From positions 1-39,340 of the forward strand of contig CAIWNX010000122.1 in assembly GCA_903914175.1 (NCBI GenBank): a DNA stretch of 39,340 nt, read 5' to 3'. A program made the translations under genes and the position numbers. The notes below the pieces were generated by a model. The model did not search any database, was not told the DNA's origin, and worked only from the letters and a program-made list of their open reading frames with translations. This DNA is from an uncultured beta proteobacterium (lineage in GTDB: Bacteria > Pseudomonadota > Gammaproteobacteria > Burkholderiales > Burkholderiaceae_C). Each line of letters opens with the position of its first letter. The first letter of the stretch is position 1. Shown here one piece after another: positions 1-8,787 of the stretch.

Positions 1-779
1 AGGACCAGACCAAGGCCTGAATTCTGGATGCCGCACTCGATAGCCACGGCACGCCGGTCACGCTCGGGCAGTCCGACACCAAAAGCCAAAGCGTAGCCGG
101 TAAACAGGGCAGCCGCATTGTGCACGAACACCACGCCCACTACCAGGCCAACATAGAGCTTGAAGTACTGCCAGTTGGCACCCAGCGCCGCCAGCACGAA
201 GAGCAGGAAAAACAGCAGTGAAAAAATCTTCATTGGCTTTTGCACCCGCGCCGTCAGACGCGGCCAGCGGCGCGAGACGAAAAGCCCGATGACCAGCGGC
301 AACCCAAGCAGCAAAAACACGTGCGCAAACATCTCGATCGGGTTTACGGCCACCTGGCGCAACAGTGGCTGCGCCGGCGCGTAAAGGCCGCCCCAGAAGG
401 CAATGTTGAGCGGTGTCATGACAATGGCGGTTAGCGTTGACAAGGTGCTGATGGAAACCGACAGCGCCGTGTTGCCACGTGCGTAGTGCGTCAGAAAATT
501 CGAGATGTTGCCAGCCGGGCAGGATGAGACCAGGATCATGCCCAGCGCGATGCTCGGGCGCAGTGCCAGCAGCAGCACCAGCAGATAGGTGAAGGCCGGG
601 AACACCAGGTGATGGCCGAGCAGGCCGATGACCAGCGCGCGCGGCGTGCGCAAGGCCTCCTTGAAATCATCGGCTTTGAGTTCGAGCGAAACGCCGAACA
701 TGACAAAACCGAGAACGATGTTGAGCAGCAGCAGCGATTGCGGGCTGAAGTTCAGACGGACCAGATCGATATCAAGCAT
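1..779 (-). CDS. BASS-family (bile acid:sodium symporter-like) transporter, partial
   Basis: Reading the minus strand from ATG at 779 gives an open frame of about 259 residues running off the left edge, so the C-terminus is missing. It is strongly hydrophobic, with about eight apparent membrane segments. It carries the family-typical SSCPAGNISN stretch near residue 86 and an ECGIQNSGLGLVL segment at the truncated end, the two signatures of Na+-coupled BASS carriers. BASS proteins move organic anions (bile acids, pyruvate, pantothenate, other carboxylates) across the inner membrane. The start lies 13 bases after the stop of the upstream thiamine-diphosphate enzyme, so the two are probably one transcript and the carrier may move that enzyme's substrate or product (inference). 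No good ribosome-binding site is visible, which suggests translational coupling. The substrate cannot be read from sequence. Confidence 0.85.
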   Translation of the reverse strand, partial: MLDIDLVRLNFSPQSLLLLNIVLGFVMFGVSLELKADDFKEALRTPRALVIGLLGHHLVFPAFTYLLVLLLALRPSIALGMILVSSCPAGNISNFLTHYARGNTALSVSISTLSTLTAIVMTPLNIAFWGGLYAPAQPLLRQVAVNPIEMFAHVFLLLGLPLVIGLFVSRRWPRLTARVQKPMKIFSLLFFLLFVLAALGANWQYFKLYVGLVVGVVFVHNAAALFTGYALAFGVGLPERDRRAVAIECGIQNSGLGLV

Positions 780-792
780 GGCGGTCTGCGTT

Positions 793-2544
793 TCAGGCCT
801 TGGGTTCTTCGTGCATCTTCTTGAAGTGGATCAGCCCGGGCGCCCACATGTGCTTGACCGGGTCGACATCGACATGAATCACGGCGCAGCGGCCGCTGTC
901 GAGCGCACGTTGCAGCGCCGGTTTGAGTTGTTGCGGGTCGGACACGCGCTCGCCGTAGGCGCCCATGCTGATGCCGAGCTTGTCGAACTCGATCTCGCCC
1001 AGATCGGCCTTGATCGTCTCGTCGGGATCCAGGTGCTTGAAGATCATGGTTTTGAAGGGCCGCAGCATGAACTGCTGGTTCATCTTCACCATACCCCACT
1101 GCTTGTCGCACAGCACGATGTAGATCACTTGCGCGTTGTTGCGCACCGCCGTCTCGACTTCCTGCGAGTGGAAACCCATGGCGCCGTCGCCGATGATGCA
1201 GCACACCGGCTGCCCCGGGCGTGCGATGGCGGCGCCAACCGCTTGCGCCATGCCGGCGCCGAGCATGCCGAACTTGAAGGTTGAGAGTACCGTGTTGGGA
1301 ACCTTGACCTGGTGATAGAACATGGCCCAGATGGTGGCGTTGCCGCCGTCGGCCACCAGCACCGAATCCGGCGGGAACAGCTCGCCGCAGACCGCGCCGA
1401 TGTGCGCCGGGTGCATCGGGATTGCCACGTCAGCGAGTGCCTTGTCCCAACCAGCGCGCTCGTCCTGCATGACCTTGGCATAGCGCGCGATGCGCTCGCG
1501 CCGCGCCCCCATCTGAATCTCGTCCTGGCGTCGCTCCAACACCTCACCCAGCATTTCGAGGAAGCACTGCACATCGGCGACCACCGCCAGATCGACCGGC
1601 TTGTTCAGACCGATCATTTCGGCGTCCAGATCAACCTGGATCGTTTTCTGCTCGGATGGTTTGCGCCAGTAGGGCGGTTTGCCCCACCAATCAGTCTCGC
1701 CCAGACGCGAGCCCAGGATCAGTACCGTGTCGGCCTCGTTGCGCACCCGGTGGTTGAGTTTGACGTGCGGCATGGTGATGGCCAGCGGCGAGGTTTCGGT
1801 GAGCACGCCACGCGCGGCCCAACTGGTGGTGACCGGCGCCTGCAGCAGATCGGCAACACGGCGCAGGGCGTCGAAGGCGAGGGCGTGAATGACGCCGCTG
1901 CCGGCGTGAATCATGGGCGCGTCAGCCCTGATCAGCATCTGTGCGGCACGCGCCACCAGTTCGGCCGATGGCGACAGCGCCTCGGTACTGCGGTACTGCT
2001 CGGGCCGCCAATACGCAGGATCGGCCTTGACCTTGCCGTTCATGATGTTCTCCGGCACATCCAGATGCACCACGCCGGGACGGCCCTGGTAGCTCTTGCG
2101 CAGCGCTTTGCGCATCAGCTCGGGCACACGGTCAAAGGACGAGACGGCCGCGCTCCACTTGGCAATCTTGCCGATGACGCCGCTCTGGTCGAAGCACTGG
2201 TAGCTGCCGCCACGATCCGGGTACATGATGCCGGGCCGGCGCGCGCTGGTAATGGCCAGCACGCGGTTGCCGTCCGCCTGTTCCACCACCAGTCCCGGCA
2301 GCAGGTTGGCAACGCCGGGGCCGTTACTGGCCATGCAGACGCCCAGGCGCCCGGTCAGGCGCGCGTAGGCGCCGGCCATGTGCGCAGCCGAGGTCTCATG
2401 GCGCGGTGTGACGATCTCGATGCCGATCCGGTGCAGGGCCTCGTAGAAGCCGAAGTAAGTGCCGTCGATGATGCCGAAGACTTTCTCGACACCCTCTGCC
2501 TGCAACATGCGTGCAAGGACTTCGCCGCCGCTGATCTCTGCCAT
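793..2544 (-). CDS. thiamine-diphosphate-dependent enzyme, acetolactate synthase/Xsc-like
   Basis: This 583-residue protein has the three-domain layout of the acetolactate synthase/oxalyl-CoA decarboxylase/sulfoacetaldehyde acetyltransferase superfamily. The cofactor-activating glutamate is E50 in RHETSAAHMAG. The middle domain spans about residues 190-330. The diphosphate-binding motif starts at GDG (452-454). The usual closing NN is replaced by CD (479-480), followed by KQWG, which resembles the QWG of sulfoacetaldehyde acetyltransferase more than the NNGYLG of acetolactate synthase. The start was set at 2544 because AGGAG sits eight bases upstream; the ATG at 2571 lacks such a site. No small regulatory subunit (IlvH) gene lies next to it, which argues against biosynthetic acetolactate synthase. 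It heads a two-gene operon with a BASS carrier. The family is certain, the reaction is not. Confidence 0.85.
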   Translation of the reverse strand: MAEISGGEVLARMLQAEGVEKVFGIIDGTYFGFYEALHRIGIEIVTPRHETSAAHMAGAYARLTGRLGVCMASNGPGVANLLPGLVVEQADGNRVLAITSARRPGIMYPDRGGSYQCFDQSGVIGKIAKWSAAVSSFDRVPELMRKALRKSYQGRPGVVHLDVPENIMNGKVKADPAYWRPEQYRSTEALSPSAELVARAAQMLIRADAPMIHAGSGVIHALAFDALRRVADLLQAPVTTSWAARGVLTETSPLAITMPHVKLNHRVRNEADTVLILGSRLGETDWWGKPPYWRKPSEQKTIQVDLDAEMIGLNKPVDLAVVADVQCFLEMLGEVLERRQDEIQMGARRERIARYAKVMQDERAGWDKALADVAIPMHPAHIGAVCGELFPPDSVLVADGGNATIWAMFYHQVKVPNTVLSTFKFGMLGAGMAQAVGAAIARPGQPVCCIIGDGAMGFHSQEVETAVRNNAQVIYIVLCDKQWGMVKMNQQFMLRPFKTMIFKHLDPDETIKADLGEIEFDKLGISMGAYGERVSDPQQLKPALQRALDSGRCAVIHVDVDPVKHMWAPGLIHFKKMHEEPKA

Positions 2545-2619
2545 CTTGTCTGCTCCTCGGATTGTTCTCAAGCCGGTGATGCCCAGGTCTGTTCTGCTCG
2601 CAGCCTGTTGCGAGCGACC

Positions 2620-2648
2620 ATTATGCTATCGGGCCGGCGGCATGACAA
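2620..2648 (-). promoter_or_regulatory. predicted sigma-70 promoter for the ThDP enzyme/BASS operon
   Basis: On the minus strand a TTGTCA -35 hexamer (2643-2648) and a CATAAT -10 hexamer (2620-2625) are separated by exactly 17 bases, about 75 bases upstream of the chosen start at 2544. Each hexamer matches the consensus at five of six positions. The site lies between cheV and the ThDP gene, so the latter can be transcribed independently of cheV. Confidence 0.55.
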
Positions 2649-2676
2649 TGAGGAGGGGCGAGTACACCCCGGGTTG

Positions 2677-3651
2677 TCAGCGGGTGAGTTTGGGAACCTG
2701 CTGATTAAGCACTTTGCGTATGACAGCGGCCAGTTCAACCGCGTCGAACTTTGCCACGTAGGCATCGGCACCGACCTTTTTCACATGCTCTTCATTGGTC
2801 GTGCCCGTCAGCGAGGAGTGAATGATCACGGGGATGAGCTTGAGCCGCGGGTCCTGCTTGATATTTCGGGTCAGGGTGAATCCATCCATCTCGGGCATTT
2901 CCAGATCGGTCAGCACCAGGGCCACCTTGTCGCTCATGACCCTGCCTTCCGTCGCAGCCTGTGCCGAGATGCTCTGCAGCCGCTCCCACGCTTCCTTGCC
3001 GGTCTTGGTCATGATGAAGTTCACCTTCATGGCGTTAAGCCCGTCTTCGATCATCGTCCTGGCCAGCGCCGAGTCGTCGGCGGCGACAATGATGGTGCCC
3101 GGTGGCAACTCAACCTTGTCGTCCGGTTCCAAGTCGGGGACTTCCTTGGCTTCGTGCTGGATGACGTTGCGCAGGATCTGTTCGACGTCCAGCACCTGCA
3201 CCAAACGCGTGTTGCCGTCGTCACCATCAAGCTTGGCGATGCTGGTGACCAAATTGCCACCGGTGCCGTCGGCCGACAGCACCCGCTTCCATTCCAGGCG
3301 CACGATCTCGCTGACCTCTTCGACGGCGAACCCCTGAATCATGCGCGAGAACTCGGTCACCAGCAGCAGCCCCGGGGGTTTGTCGAGCGTGCAGCCCATG
3401 ACCGACGGCAGGTTCACCACCGTGATCATTTGCCCCCGCATATTGGCCACACCCATGACATGCGGAGAGGCGTTGGCCATGGCGGTGATTTCCGGCATCA
3501 CGAGGATTTCACGCACCTTGAACACATTGATGCCGAACAGTTCATGCCGGTTGGTGCCCGGCGCCTGGCCCAGGCGAAACAGCAGCATCTCGAACATGCT
3601 GTTGCTGGCCAAGCTGGTTCGCTCGTCGATATCCTGCATTGCAGTGGTCAT
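2677..3651 (-). CDS. cheV: chemotaxis adaptor CheV (CheW domain plus receiver domain)
   Basis: The 324-residue protein has an N-terminal CheW-like coupling domain (about 15-165) and a C-terminal response-regulator receiver (about 185-315). The receiver keeps the acidic pair D192-D193, the phospho-acceptor D249 in VLTDLEMPEMDGF, a serine/threonine near 280 and the invariant K301, so it should be phosphorylated by CheA. CheV links chemoreceptors to CheA in the cytoplasm and is thought to tune or adapt signalling. The ATG at 3651 is preferred because GAGAGG lies six bases upstream; the ATG at 3657 would sit directly on that site. It is an orphan here: no receptor, CheA or flagellar gene is in the window. 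Its divergent neighbours are a c-di-GMP sensor pair, which also bears on motility. Confidence 0.93.
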   Translation of the reverse strand: MTTAMQDIDERTSLASNSMFEMLLFRLGQAPGTNRHELFGINVFKVREILVMPEITAMANASPHVMGVANMRGQMITVVNLPSVMGCTLDKPPGLLLVTEFSRMIQGFAVEEVSEIVRLEWKRVLSADGTGGNLVTSIAKLDGDDGNTRLVQVLDVEQILRNVIQHEAKEVPDLEPDDKVELPPGTIIVAADDSALARTMIEDGLNAMKVNFIMTKTGKEAWERLQSISAQAATEGRVMSDKVALVLTDLEMPEMDGFTLTRNIKQDPRLKLIPVIIHSSLTGTTNEEHVKKVGADAYVAKFDAVELAAVIRKVLNQQVPKLTR

Positions 3652-4005
3652 GGGCATCCTCTCTCAATCCGTCTTGTTTCGCGTGTTGGCAGTTCGGCCA
3701 CTGTTGCGTGGTGTGGATTGGATTATGGTTCTGGCTTGCTGGCAGGAAAGCCCTGAACTGAGCCCTTGATTGCCTTCAATTGACCCGCTGGGCCAGCGCC
3801 GTGGCGTGGCAGGACGCATCAAAAACGCCCATTGTGGCGACAGGTTTGAGGCCGCCAGATCTTGCACGGTTGCGCACAATCCTGGCGCTTTCACACCGAT
3901 TGGCGTTTCCGGGCAAAATCCGGTTTGCGTTGGCTTCGTCTTTTCGGAAACAGTCGAAGGCTCAATTTGACAAACCAGCTACGCCACGGATCCGAGGATG
4001 GATGA
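3652..4005. other. divergent intergenic region between cheV and the binding-protein gene
   Basis: This 354-base gap must hold the promoters of cheV (minus) and the binding-protein operon (plus). A perfect TTGACA occurs on the plus strand at 3967-3972, but no convincing -10 follows at 16-18 bases. On the minus strand a CATAAT hexamer lies at 3722-3727 with only a weak -35. Short open frames here have no ribosome site or recognisable product. A good GAGG ribosome site (3994-3997) precedes the ATG at 4006. Confidence 0.4.
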
Positions 4006-5037
4006 ATGAGAAACTTTGCTGTGCTAACGAGATCCAGTGTTCCGCCTGACAGGTTATTGCCTGATGGGCGCAAACTGGCGCGGTTGGCGCTGCTGCTGAT
4101 CCCGCAGTTGCTTTGCGTTTGTTTGGCGGCCCCGGTCGAGCCGCTGCGGCTCTCGGTATCCACAACCCCACTGTCACTGCCGATATTCGTTGCCGAAAGC
4201 GAGGGCTATTTTGCGGCGGAGGGACTTGCCGTCAAGATCAACGAGGTGATCGGTGGGCACCGCACCTTGCAGCAGGTGTTCGACGGCAACGCCGACGTGG
4301 CGACTTCGTCGGAAGCGGTCGTGATGTTCAACAGTTTCAAGCGCAACGACTTTGCGGTCATTGCAAGCTTTGTGACGAGCGACGACGATGTGCGCGTGGT
4401 AACCCGCGCCAGCAAGGGCATTGCCGGGATCAGCGAACTCGCCGGGAAACGGGTAGCGACCGTGGTTGGAGCGGCAAGCCACTATTACCTCGACACTTCG
4501 CTCCTGTTGAGCGGGGTCAATCCAAAACAGATTCAAACAAGCAATCTCCAGCCGGAGTCGATGGTTGAAGCATTGGCAAAGGGCGACGTCGATGCGATCG
4601 CGATCTGGGAACCGTTTCCGTTTCAGGCGCTGGCAGGAATTACGGACGCAAGGGTGCTGCCGAAGACGCGCGCCTACCTCCTGAGTTTCAATCTGATCGT
4701 GAGCAAGAATATTCGCGGCACGCGCGACGACGAGCTTGTCAAACTGCTGCGTGCGGTGGACCGGGCCACGCGCTTTATCGCCGCCGAGCCGGCCAAAGCG
4801 CAAGCCATTCTGCGAAGTCGGCTGCACGCAGACCAGAAGTTCATCGACTACCTTTGGCCGCGCTACAACTACCGGCTCACGCTGGCGCAGTCACTGTTGT
4901 TGACACTCGAAGGCGAAGCACGCTGGGCGCGCCAGGAAGGGCATGTGAAAGCGGAGAGGTCGCCCAACTATCTTGACTTTATTCATTCCGCGCCATTGCG
5001 CCGGGTACGTCCCGATGCGGTGAGCATCCGAGAGTAA
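4006..5037 (+). CDS. periplasmic substrate-binding protein, NMT1/SsuA-like, likely ligand sensor for the downstream GGDEF-EAL protein
   Basis: The 343-residue protein begins with a basic N-region and a hydrophobic stretch (about 24-42) that reads as a signal peptide with a long n-region and no clear lipobox. The mature part has the NMT1/THI5/SsuA fold pattern: LRLSVSTTPLSLPIFVAESEGYFAAEGL near the start, a GGHRTLQQVFDGNADVATSSE ligand-loop region, then ELAGKRVATVVGAASHYYL and GDVDAIAIWEPFPF. Relatives bind sulfonates, taurine, pyrimidine precursors or nitrate for ABC import. No permease or ATPase gene is near. The next gene is a membrane GGDEF-EAL protein starting three bases after this stop. 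I infer that it presents a periplasmic ligand to that protein. A GAGG ribosome site lies eight bases before the start. Confidence 0.85.
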   Translation: MRNFAVLTRSSVPPDRLLPDGRKLARLALLLIPQLLCVCLAAPVEPLRLSVSTTPLSLPIFVAESEGYFAAEGLAVKINEVIGGHRTLQQVFDGNADVATSSEAVVMFNSFKRNDFAVIASFVTSDDDVRVVTRASKGIAGISELAGKRVATVVGAASHYYLDTSLLLSGVNPKQIQTSNLQPESMVEALAKGDVDAIAIWEPFPFQALAGITDARVLPKTRAYLLSFNLIVSKNIRGTRDDELVKLLRAVDRATRFIAAEPAKAQAILRSRLHADQKFIDYLWPRYNYRLTLAQSLLLTLEGEARWARQEGHVKAERSPNYLDFIHSAPLRRVRPDAVSIRE

Positions 5038-5040
5038 TTT

Positions 5041-7122
5041 GTGCGTCTAAAGACTCAACTGACCGCTGTTGTCTCGATTGCCATCGCGCTGGTACTCGGC
5101 ATGGGCGTGGCGACACTGATGGTCGCCAGCCGGTCAGCTGAGGTTTCCAAAGCGCAGGGCAAGGTTCATCAGGCACAAAAACGGGTGGCCGACCTGCTCG
5201 CCCTGACGCACGAGTTCACCACTTATTCCGAAGTTCGGGCCGAGCAGCAATGGCGCAGCAACTACGCTGCATTTCTGGAACTGCTCGCTGGCAGCACCAG
5301 TGAATTCGCTGTCTATTCCAGCAAGGCACAAAAGGAGGCCCAACCGATTGCGGCAATCTTTCAGCAAATTGTCGATGCCAGAGCGAGTCGAAGCACGTTG
5401 CGGGACCGCCAGGTCGAGCTTCTGGTGGGTCAGTTGACGATCGGCATGCAGGCGGCGAGCGATGCGGTCGATCAATGGTCCGAGGCGATCGATGAGACCG
5501 ACCGGCGGACGCAATTTGAATTTGGCGCATTGGCGCTCAGCGTTCCGGTACTGATCATGGTGATCCTGGTCCTGGTGTCGGCACTGCTGATCAAACGCAT
5601 ACTGATTCCGCTGGGCAGGCTGCAGCGCGCGGTACGGGCGGTCGCCAGCGGCGACTTCAGCGTGCGCAGCGCGACCGGAACTGCCGACGAGTTTGGCGAA
5701 CTGTCACAGGCTTTCGATGAAATGGCGCTGGATCTGGTGCGCACGCTGCGTGCGGAAGTGGCCGAGCGCAAGCAGATCGAAGATCAGGTGCGCCAACTTG
5801 CCTTCTCGGACCCCCTGACCGGCCTTCCCAATCGCAGGATGTTGATGGACCGGCTCGAACAGGCGCTGATCGCCGCCTGCCGCCATGGTCGTCAGGACGC
5901 GCTGCTGTTCATCGACCTGGATAATTTCAAAACCCTCAACGACACGCTGGGCCATGACAAGGGCGATCTGCTGCTGCGTCAGATTGCCACGCGGTTGGTG
6001 GCGTGCGTGCGCCAAGGCGACACGGTGGCCCGGCTCGGCGGCGACGAATTCGTTGTCCTGTTGCAGGATTTGAGCGGCAACGCGCTGCAGGCCGGCGCGC
6101 AGGTGCAGGTCGTGGCGTCCAAACTTCTCAGCACCTTGGGTCAACCCTATGAGCTCGACGGCCACGGTCACCACAGTACCGCGAGCATCGGCGTGACGCT
6201 GTTTGGTGGCACCGAGCGCGAGAGCATAGAGGAGCCCTTGAAGCGCGCCGAACTGGCCATGTACCAGGCCAAGGCAATCGGGCGCAACACGCTGCGCTTT
6301 TTCGAGCCTGAGATGCAGACCACGGTTACGGCGCGGGCCAAGCTGGAGGCGCAACTGCGTCAGGCGGTGGCCCGCAAGCAGTTTCTTCTGCATTACCAAC
6401 CCCAGGCCGGAAGTGATACGGGCACGACCGGCGCCGAGGCCTTGGTGCGCTGGCAACACCCCGAGCGTGGCCTGGTGCTGCCGGGCGAATTCATTGCGGT
6501 TGCGGAGTCGAGCGGCCTGATCCTGCCGCTGGGCCACTGGGTGCTGGAGTCCGCCTGCAAGCAACTCGCGGCCTGGGCGACCCGGCCCGGGTTGGCGCAT
6601 CTGAGCATGGCCGTCAATGTCAGCGCGCGTCAGATGCGACAGCCAGACTTTGTGCAGGAGGTGATATCGATTCTGGAGAGCACGGGCGCCAACCCGGCGC
6701 TGCTCAAGCTTGAACTCACCGAGAGTGTGCTGGTGGACAACGTGGAAGACATCATCGTCAAAATGAATGCCCTCAAGGCCCAGGGCGTCGGTTTCTCGCT
6801 GGATGATTTTGGAACCGGGTATTCGTCGCTGGCCTACCTGAAGCGCTTGCCGCTTGACCAACTCAAGATTGACGAGGGCTTCGTCAGGGACGTTCTGGTT
6901 GACCCCGAAGATGCGGCCATCGCCAAGATGGTGGTGGCGCTGGCTGACAGCCTGGGCCTGGCGGTCATCGCTGAAGGGGTGGAGACGCAGGCGCAGCGCG
7001 ACTTTCTGACCGCTCTGGGCTGCAGCAACTATCAGGGCTACCTGTTGGGTGCACCGATGGCGCTGACTCAGTTTGAAGCATTTATCGACGGGCACCGGGT
7101 CGCAGAGCCAGCGGCCTCATAA
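5041..7122 (+). CDS. membrane HAMP-GGDEF-EAL cyclic-di-GMP enzyme
   Basis: The 693-residue protein starts at GTG. Its order is membrane helix (about 7-29), periplasmic, mainly helical sensor of about 130 residues, second helix (about 160-187), HAMP linker (about 188-240), GGDEF domain (about 255-415) and EAL domain (about 435-685). The diguanylate cyclase site GGDEF is intact at 333-337, with an inhibitory RxxD I-site at 324-327, exactly five residues upstream. The phosphodiesterase side also looks complete: EAL at 466-468, NVSARQM, LELTES, LDDFGTGYSS, LKID and AEGVET. It could both make and degrade c-di-GMP, with the balance set by the periplasmic side. The gap to the upstream binding-protein gene is three bases and there is no separate ribosome site, so translation is probably coupled. 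It ends at a strong bidirectional terminator. Confidence 0.92.
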   Translation: MRLKTQLTAVVSIAIALVLGMGVATLMVASRSAEVSKAQGKVHQAQKRVADLLALTHEFTTYSEVRAEQQWRSNYAAFLELLAGSTSEFAVYSSKAQKEAQPIAAIFQQIVDARASRSTLRDRQVELLVGQLTIGMQAASDAVDQWSEAIDETDRRTQFEFGALALSVPVLIMVILVLVSALLIKRILIPLGRLQRAVRAVASGDFSVRSATGTADEFGELSQAFDEMALDLVRTLRAEVAERKQIEDQVRQLAFSDPLTGLPNRRMLMDRLEQALIAACRHGRQDALLFIDLDNFKTLNDTLGHDKGDLLLRQIATRLVACVRQGDTVARLGGDEFVVLLQDLSGNALQAGAQVQVVASKLLSTLGQPYELDGHGHHSTASIGVTLFGGTERESIEEPLKRAELAMYQAKAIGRNTLRFFEPEMQTTVTARAKLEAQLRQAVARKQFLLHYQPQAGSDTGTTGAEALVRWQHPERGLVLPGEFIAVAESSGLILPLGHWVLESACKQLAAWATRPGLAHLSMAVNVSARQMRQPDFVQEVISILESTGANPALLKLELTESVLVDNVEDIIVKMNALKAQGVGFSLDDFGTGYSSLAYLKRLPLDQLKIDEGFVRDVLVDPEDAAIAKMVVALADSLGLAVIAEGVETQAQRDFLTALGCSNYQGYLLGAPMALTQFEAFIDGHRVAEPAAS

Positions 7123-7150
7123 AAAAAAGCCGGTCGAAACCGGCTTTTTT
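7123..7150. terminator. bidirectional rho-independent terminator
   Basis: A perfect 12-base inverted repeat, AAAAAAGCCGGT / ACCGGCTTTTTT, surrounds a CGAA loop. It begins right after the GGDEF-EAL stop codon and lies 17 bases from the end of the convergent dppA gene. It has a T run in both directions and so should end both operons. Confidence 0.92.
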
Positions 7151-7167
7151 ATGTGTGGCGTTGAAGC

Positions 7168-8787
7168 CTATTCCTTGATGCCAACACCGTAGAAGTTGTG
7201 GCGGCCAAAGGGGCTGAGTTTGAAGTCGACGACTTCCTTGCGCACCGGTTTGATTTGCACGGCATGGGCGATGGTGAACCACGGGGCTTGCTGTTTGAAG
7301 ATGACCTGGGCTTGTTCGTACAGCTTGGCACGGTCGGCTGGTTTGGACACTACTTTGGCTTTCTGTACCAAATCTTCAAATGGCTGGTAGCAGAACTTGG
7401 CCACATTAGAACCATTGTTCTTAGCGGCGCTACAGCCCAGAAGCGTATTTAGAAAGTTGTCTGGGTCACCGTTGTCGCCGGTCCAGCCCAGCATGCCCAT
7501 CTGGTGTTCGCCGTTTTGCATGCGCTTGCGGTACTCGCCCCATTCAAAGCTCTTGATCTCGGCCTTGACGCCGATCTTGGCCAGATCGGCCTGCATCAGC
7601 TCGGCGATGCGCCTGGCGTTCGGGTTGTAGGGACGCTGCACTGGCATGGCCCACAGGTCGGTGGTGAAACCATCGGCAAGTCCGGCGGCCGCCAGCAGTT
7701 TCTTGGCCGCGACCGGGTCAAACGGATCGTCTTTGATGGACTTGTTGTAGGACCATTGCGTTGGCGGAATCGGGTTGGTAGCGGGTACGCCAGTTCCGAG
7801 ATAGACGGCATCTACGATCGCCTTCTTGTTAATGGCCATGTTGATGGCCTTGCGCACGCGCACGTCGTCAAACGGCTTCTTCGTTGTGTTGTAGGCGAGG
7901 TAGCCCACATTGAGGCCAGGCTGCTCCAGCACTACTACTTTCGGGTCTTTTCGAATAGCGGGCAGGTCTGCAGGGTTGGGGTAGGGCATCACATGGCATT
8001 CGCCTTTTTGCAGCTTGGCCCAGCGTACGGAGGCGTCCGGCGTGATCGAAAAGATAAGGTCGTCAATCTTTGCCTTACCGGCCCAGTACTGGGGGAATGC
8101 TTTATAGCGAATTACGGCATCTTTTTGGTACTGCACAAGTGTGAAGGGACCGGTGCCGACTGGCTCCTGATCGATCTTTTCAGGTGTGCCGGCTTTGAGC
8201 ATGGCGATGGCATATTCCTTGGACTGCACGCCCGCAAATTGCATTGCCAAGTTGGACAAGAAGGGGGCCTCAGGAGCGTTCAGCACAATCTTGACCGTGT
8301 ACTCGTCAACCTTATCAACGGATTTCAGCAACTTGGGCAGGCCCATATCGCCAAAGTAAGAGTGGTTGGAACTGGTGACCTTGAAGTAGGGGTCGTTTTC
8401 CTTCCATTGGCGCTCGAACATGAAAAGAATGTCATCGGCATTGAAGTCGCGCGATGGTTTGAAGTTCTTGTTCGACTGCCATTTAACACCCTTGCGCAGG
8501 TTGAAGACATATTCCAGGCCGTCCTTGGAAACTGTCCAACTCCGAGCCAGGCCCGGTACGACTTTGGTACCACCGCGCTCAAAATCGACCAGATTGTCAT
8601 AGATCTGTTCGCTTGCATCAAACGAGGTGCCCGTGGTATTGATGCTGGGTGCGAAATTCTCCGGGCTACCTTCCGAGCAGAACACCAGCGTTTTGGCGCC
8701 AACCGGCGTCAGCGCCAGCAGGGCCGGCAACGCCAGTGCGCACAGCACGCTGCGTTTGAGCGCAAGGCCTGGATTGGATGGGATCAT
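7168..8787 (-). CDS. dppA: dipeptide-binding periplasmic protein DppA
   Basis: The 539-residue product has a signal peptide (about 1-31, ending PVGA before [14 protein letters not shown]). It closely follows the E. coli DppA pattern, for example ITPDASVRWAKLQKGECHV, MPYPNPAD, PGLNVGYLAYN, DLWAMPVQRPYNPNARR and GWTGDNGDPDNF. It is a family-5 solute-binding protein that captures dipeptides in the periplasm for the DppBCDF importer and may also serve in peptide chemotaxis or haem uptake, as in E. coli. The start at 8787 is set by AAGGAG about nine bases upstream; an extended frame to 8919 reads through the upstream gene and is not used. It is the last gene of the dppBCDFA operon; in E. coli dppA is first. 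Its first 122 bases overlap the end of dppF in another frame. Confidence 0.93.
   Translation of the reverse strand: MIPSNPGLALKRSVLCALALPALLALTPVGAKTLVFCSEGSPENFAPSINTTGTSFDASEQIYDNLVDFERGGTKVVPGLARSWTVSKDGLEYVFNLRKGVKWQSNKNFKPSRDFNADDILFMFERQWKENDPYFKVTSSNHSYFGDMGLPKLLKSVDKVDEYTVKIVLNAPEAPFLSNLAMQFAGVQSKEYAIAMLKAGTPEKIDQEPVGTGPFTLVQYQKDAVIRYKAFPQYWAGKAKIDDLIFSITPDASVRWAKLQKGECHVMPYPNPADLPAIRKDPKVVVLEQPGLNVGYLAYNTTKKPFDDVRVRKAINMAINKKAIVDAVYLGTGVPATNPIPPTQWSYNKSIKDDPFDPVAAKKLLAAAGLADGFTTDLWAMPVQRPYNPNARRIAELMQADLAKIGVKAEIKSFEWGEYRKRMQNGEHQMGMLGWTGDNGDPDNFLNTLLGCSAAKNNGSNVAKFCYQPFEDLVQKAKVVSKPADRAKLYEQAQVIFKQQAPWFTIAHAVQIKPVRKEVVDFKLSPFGRHNFYGVGIKE

Noticed and set aside
1312..3756. A plus-strand open frame of 814 codons antisense to the ThDP enzyme and cheV
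   Set aside because: Its translation is His/Arg/Gly-rich with no recognisable domain, and it spans two well-supported minus-strand genes and the promoter between them. Long antisense frames are expected from the GC-rich codon pattern.
5704..7095. A minus-strand open frame of 463 codons antisense to the GGDEF-EAL gene
   Set aside because: No ribosome site or domain; it mirrors the codon bias of the real gene, whose catalytic motifs are all on the plus strand.
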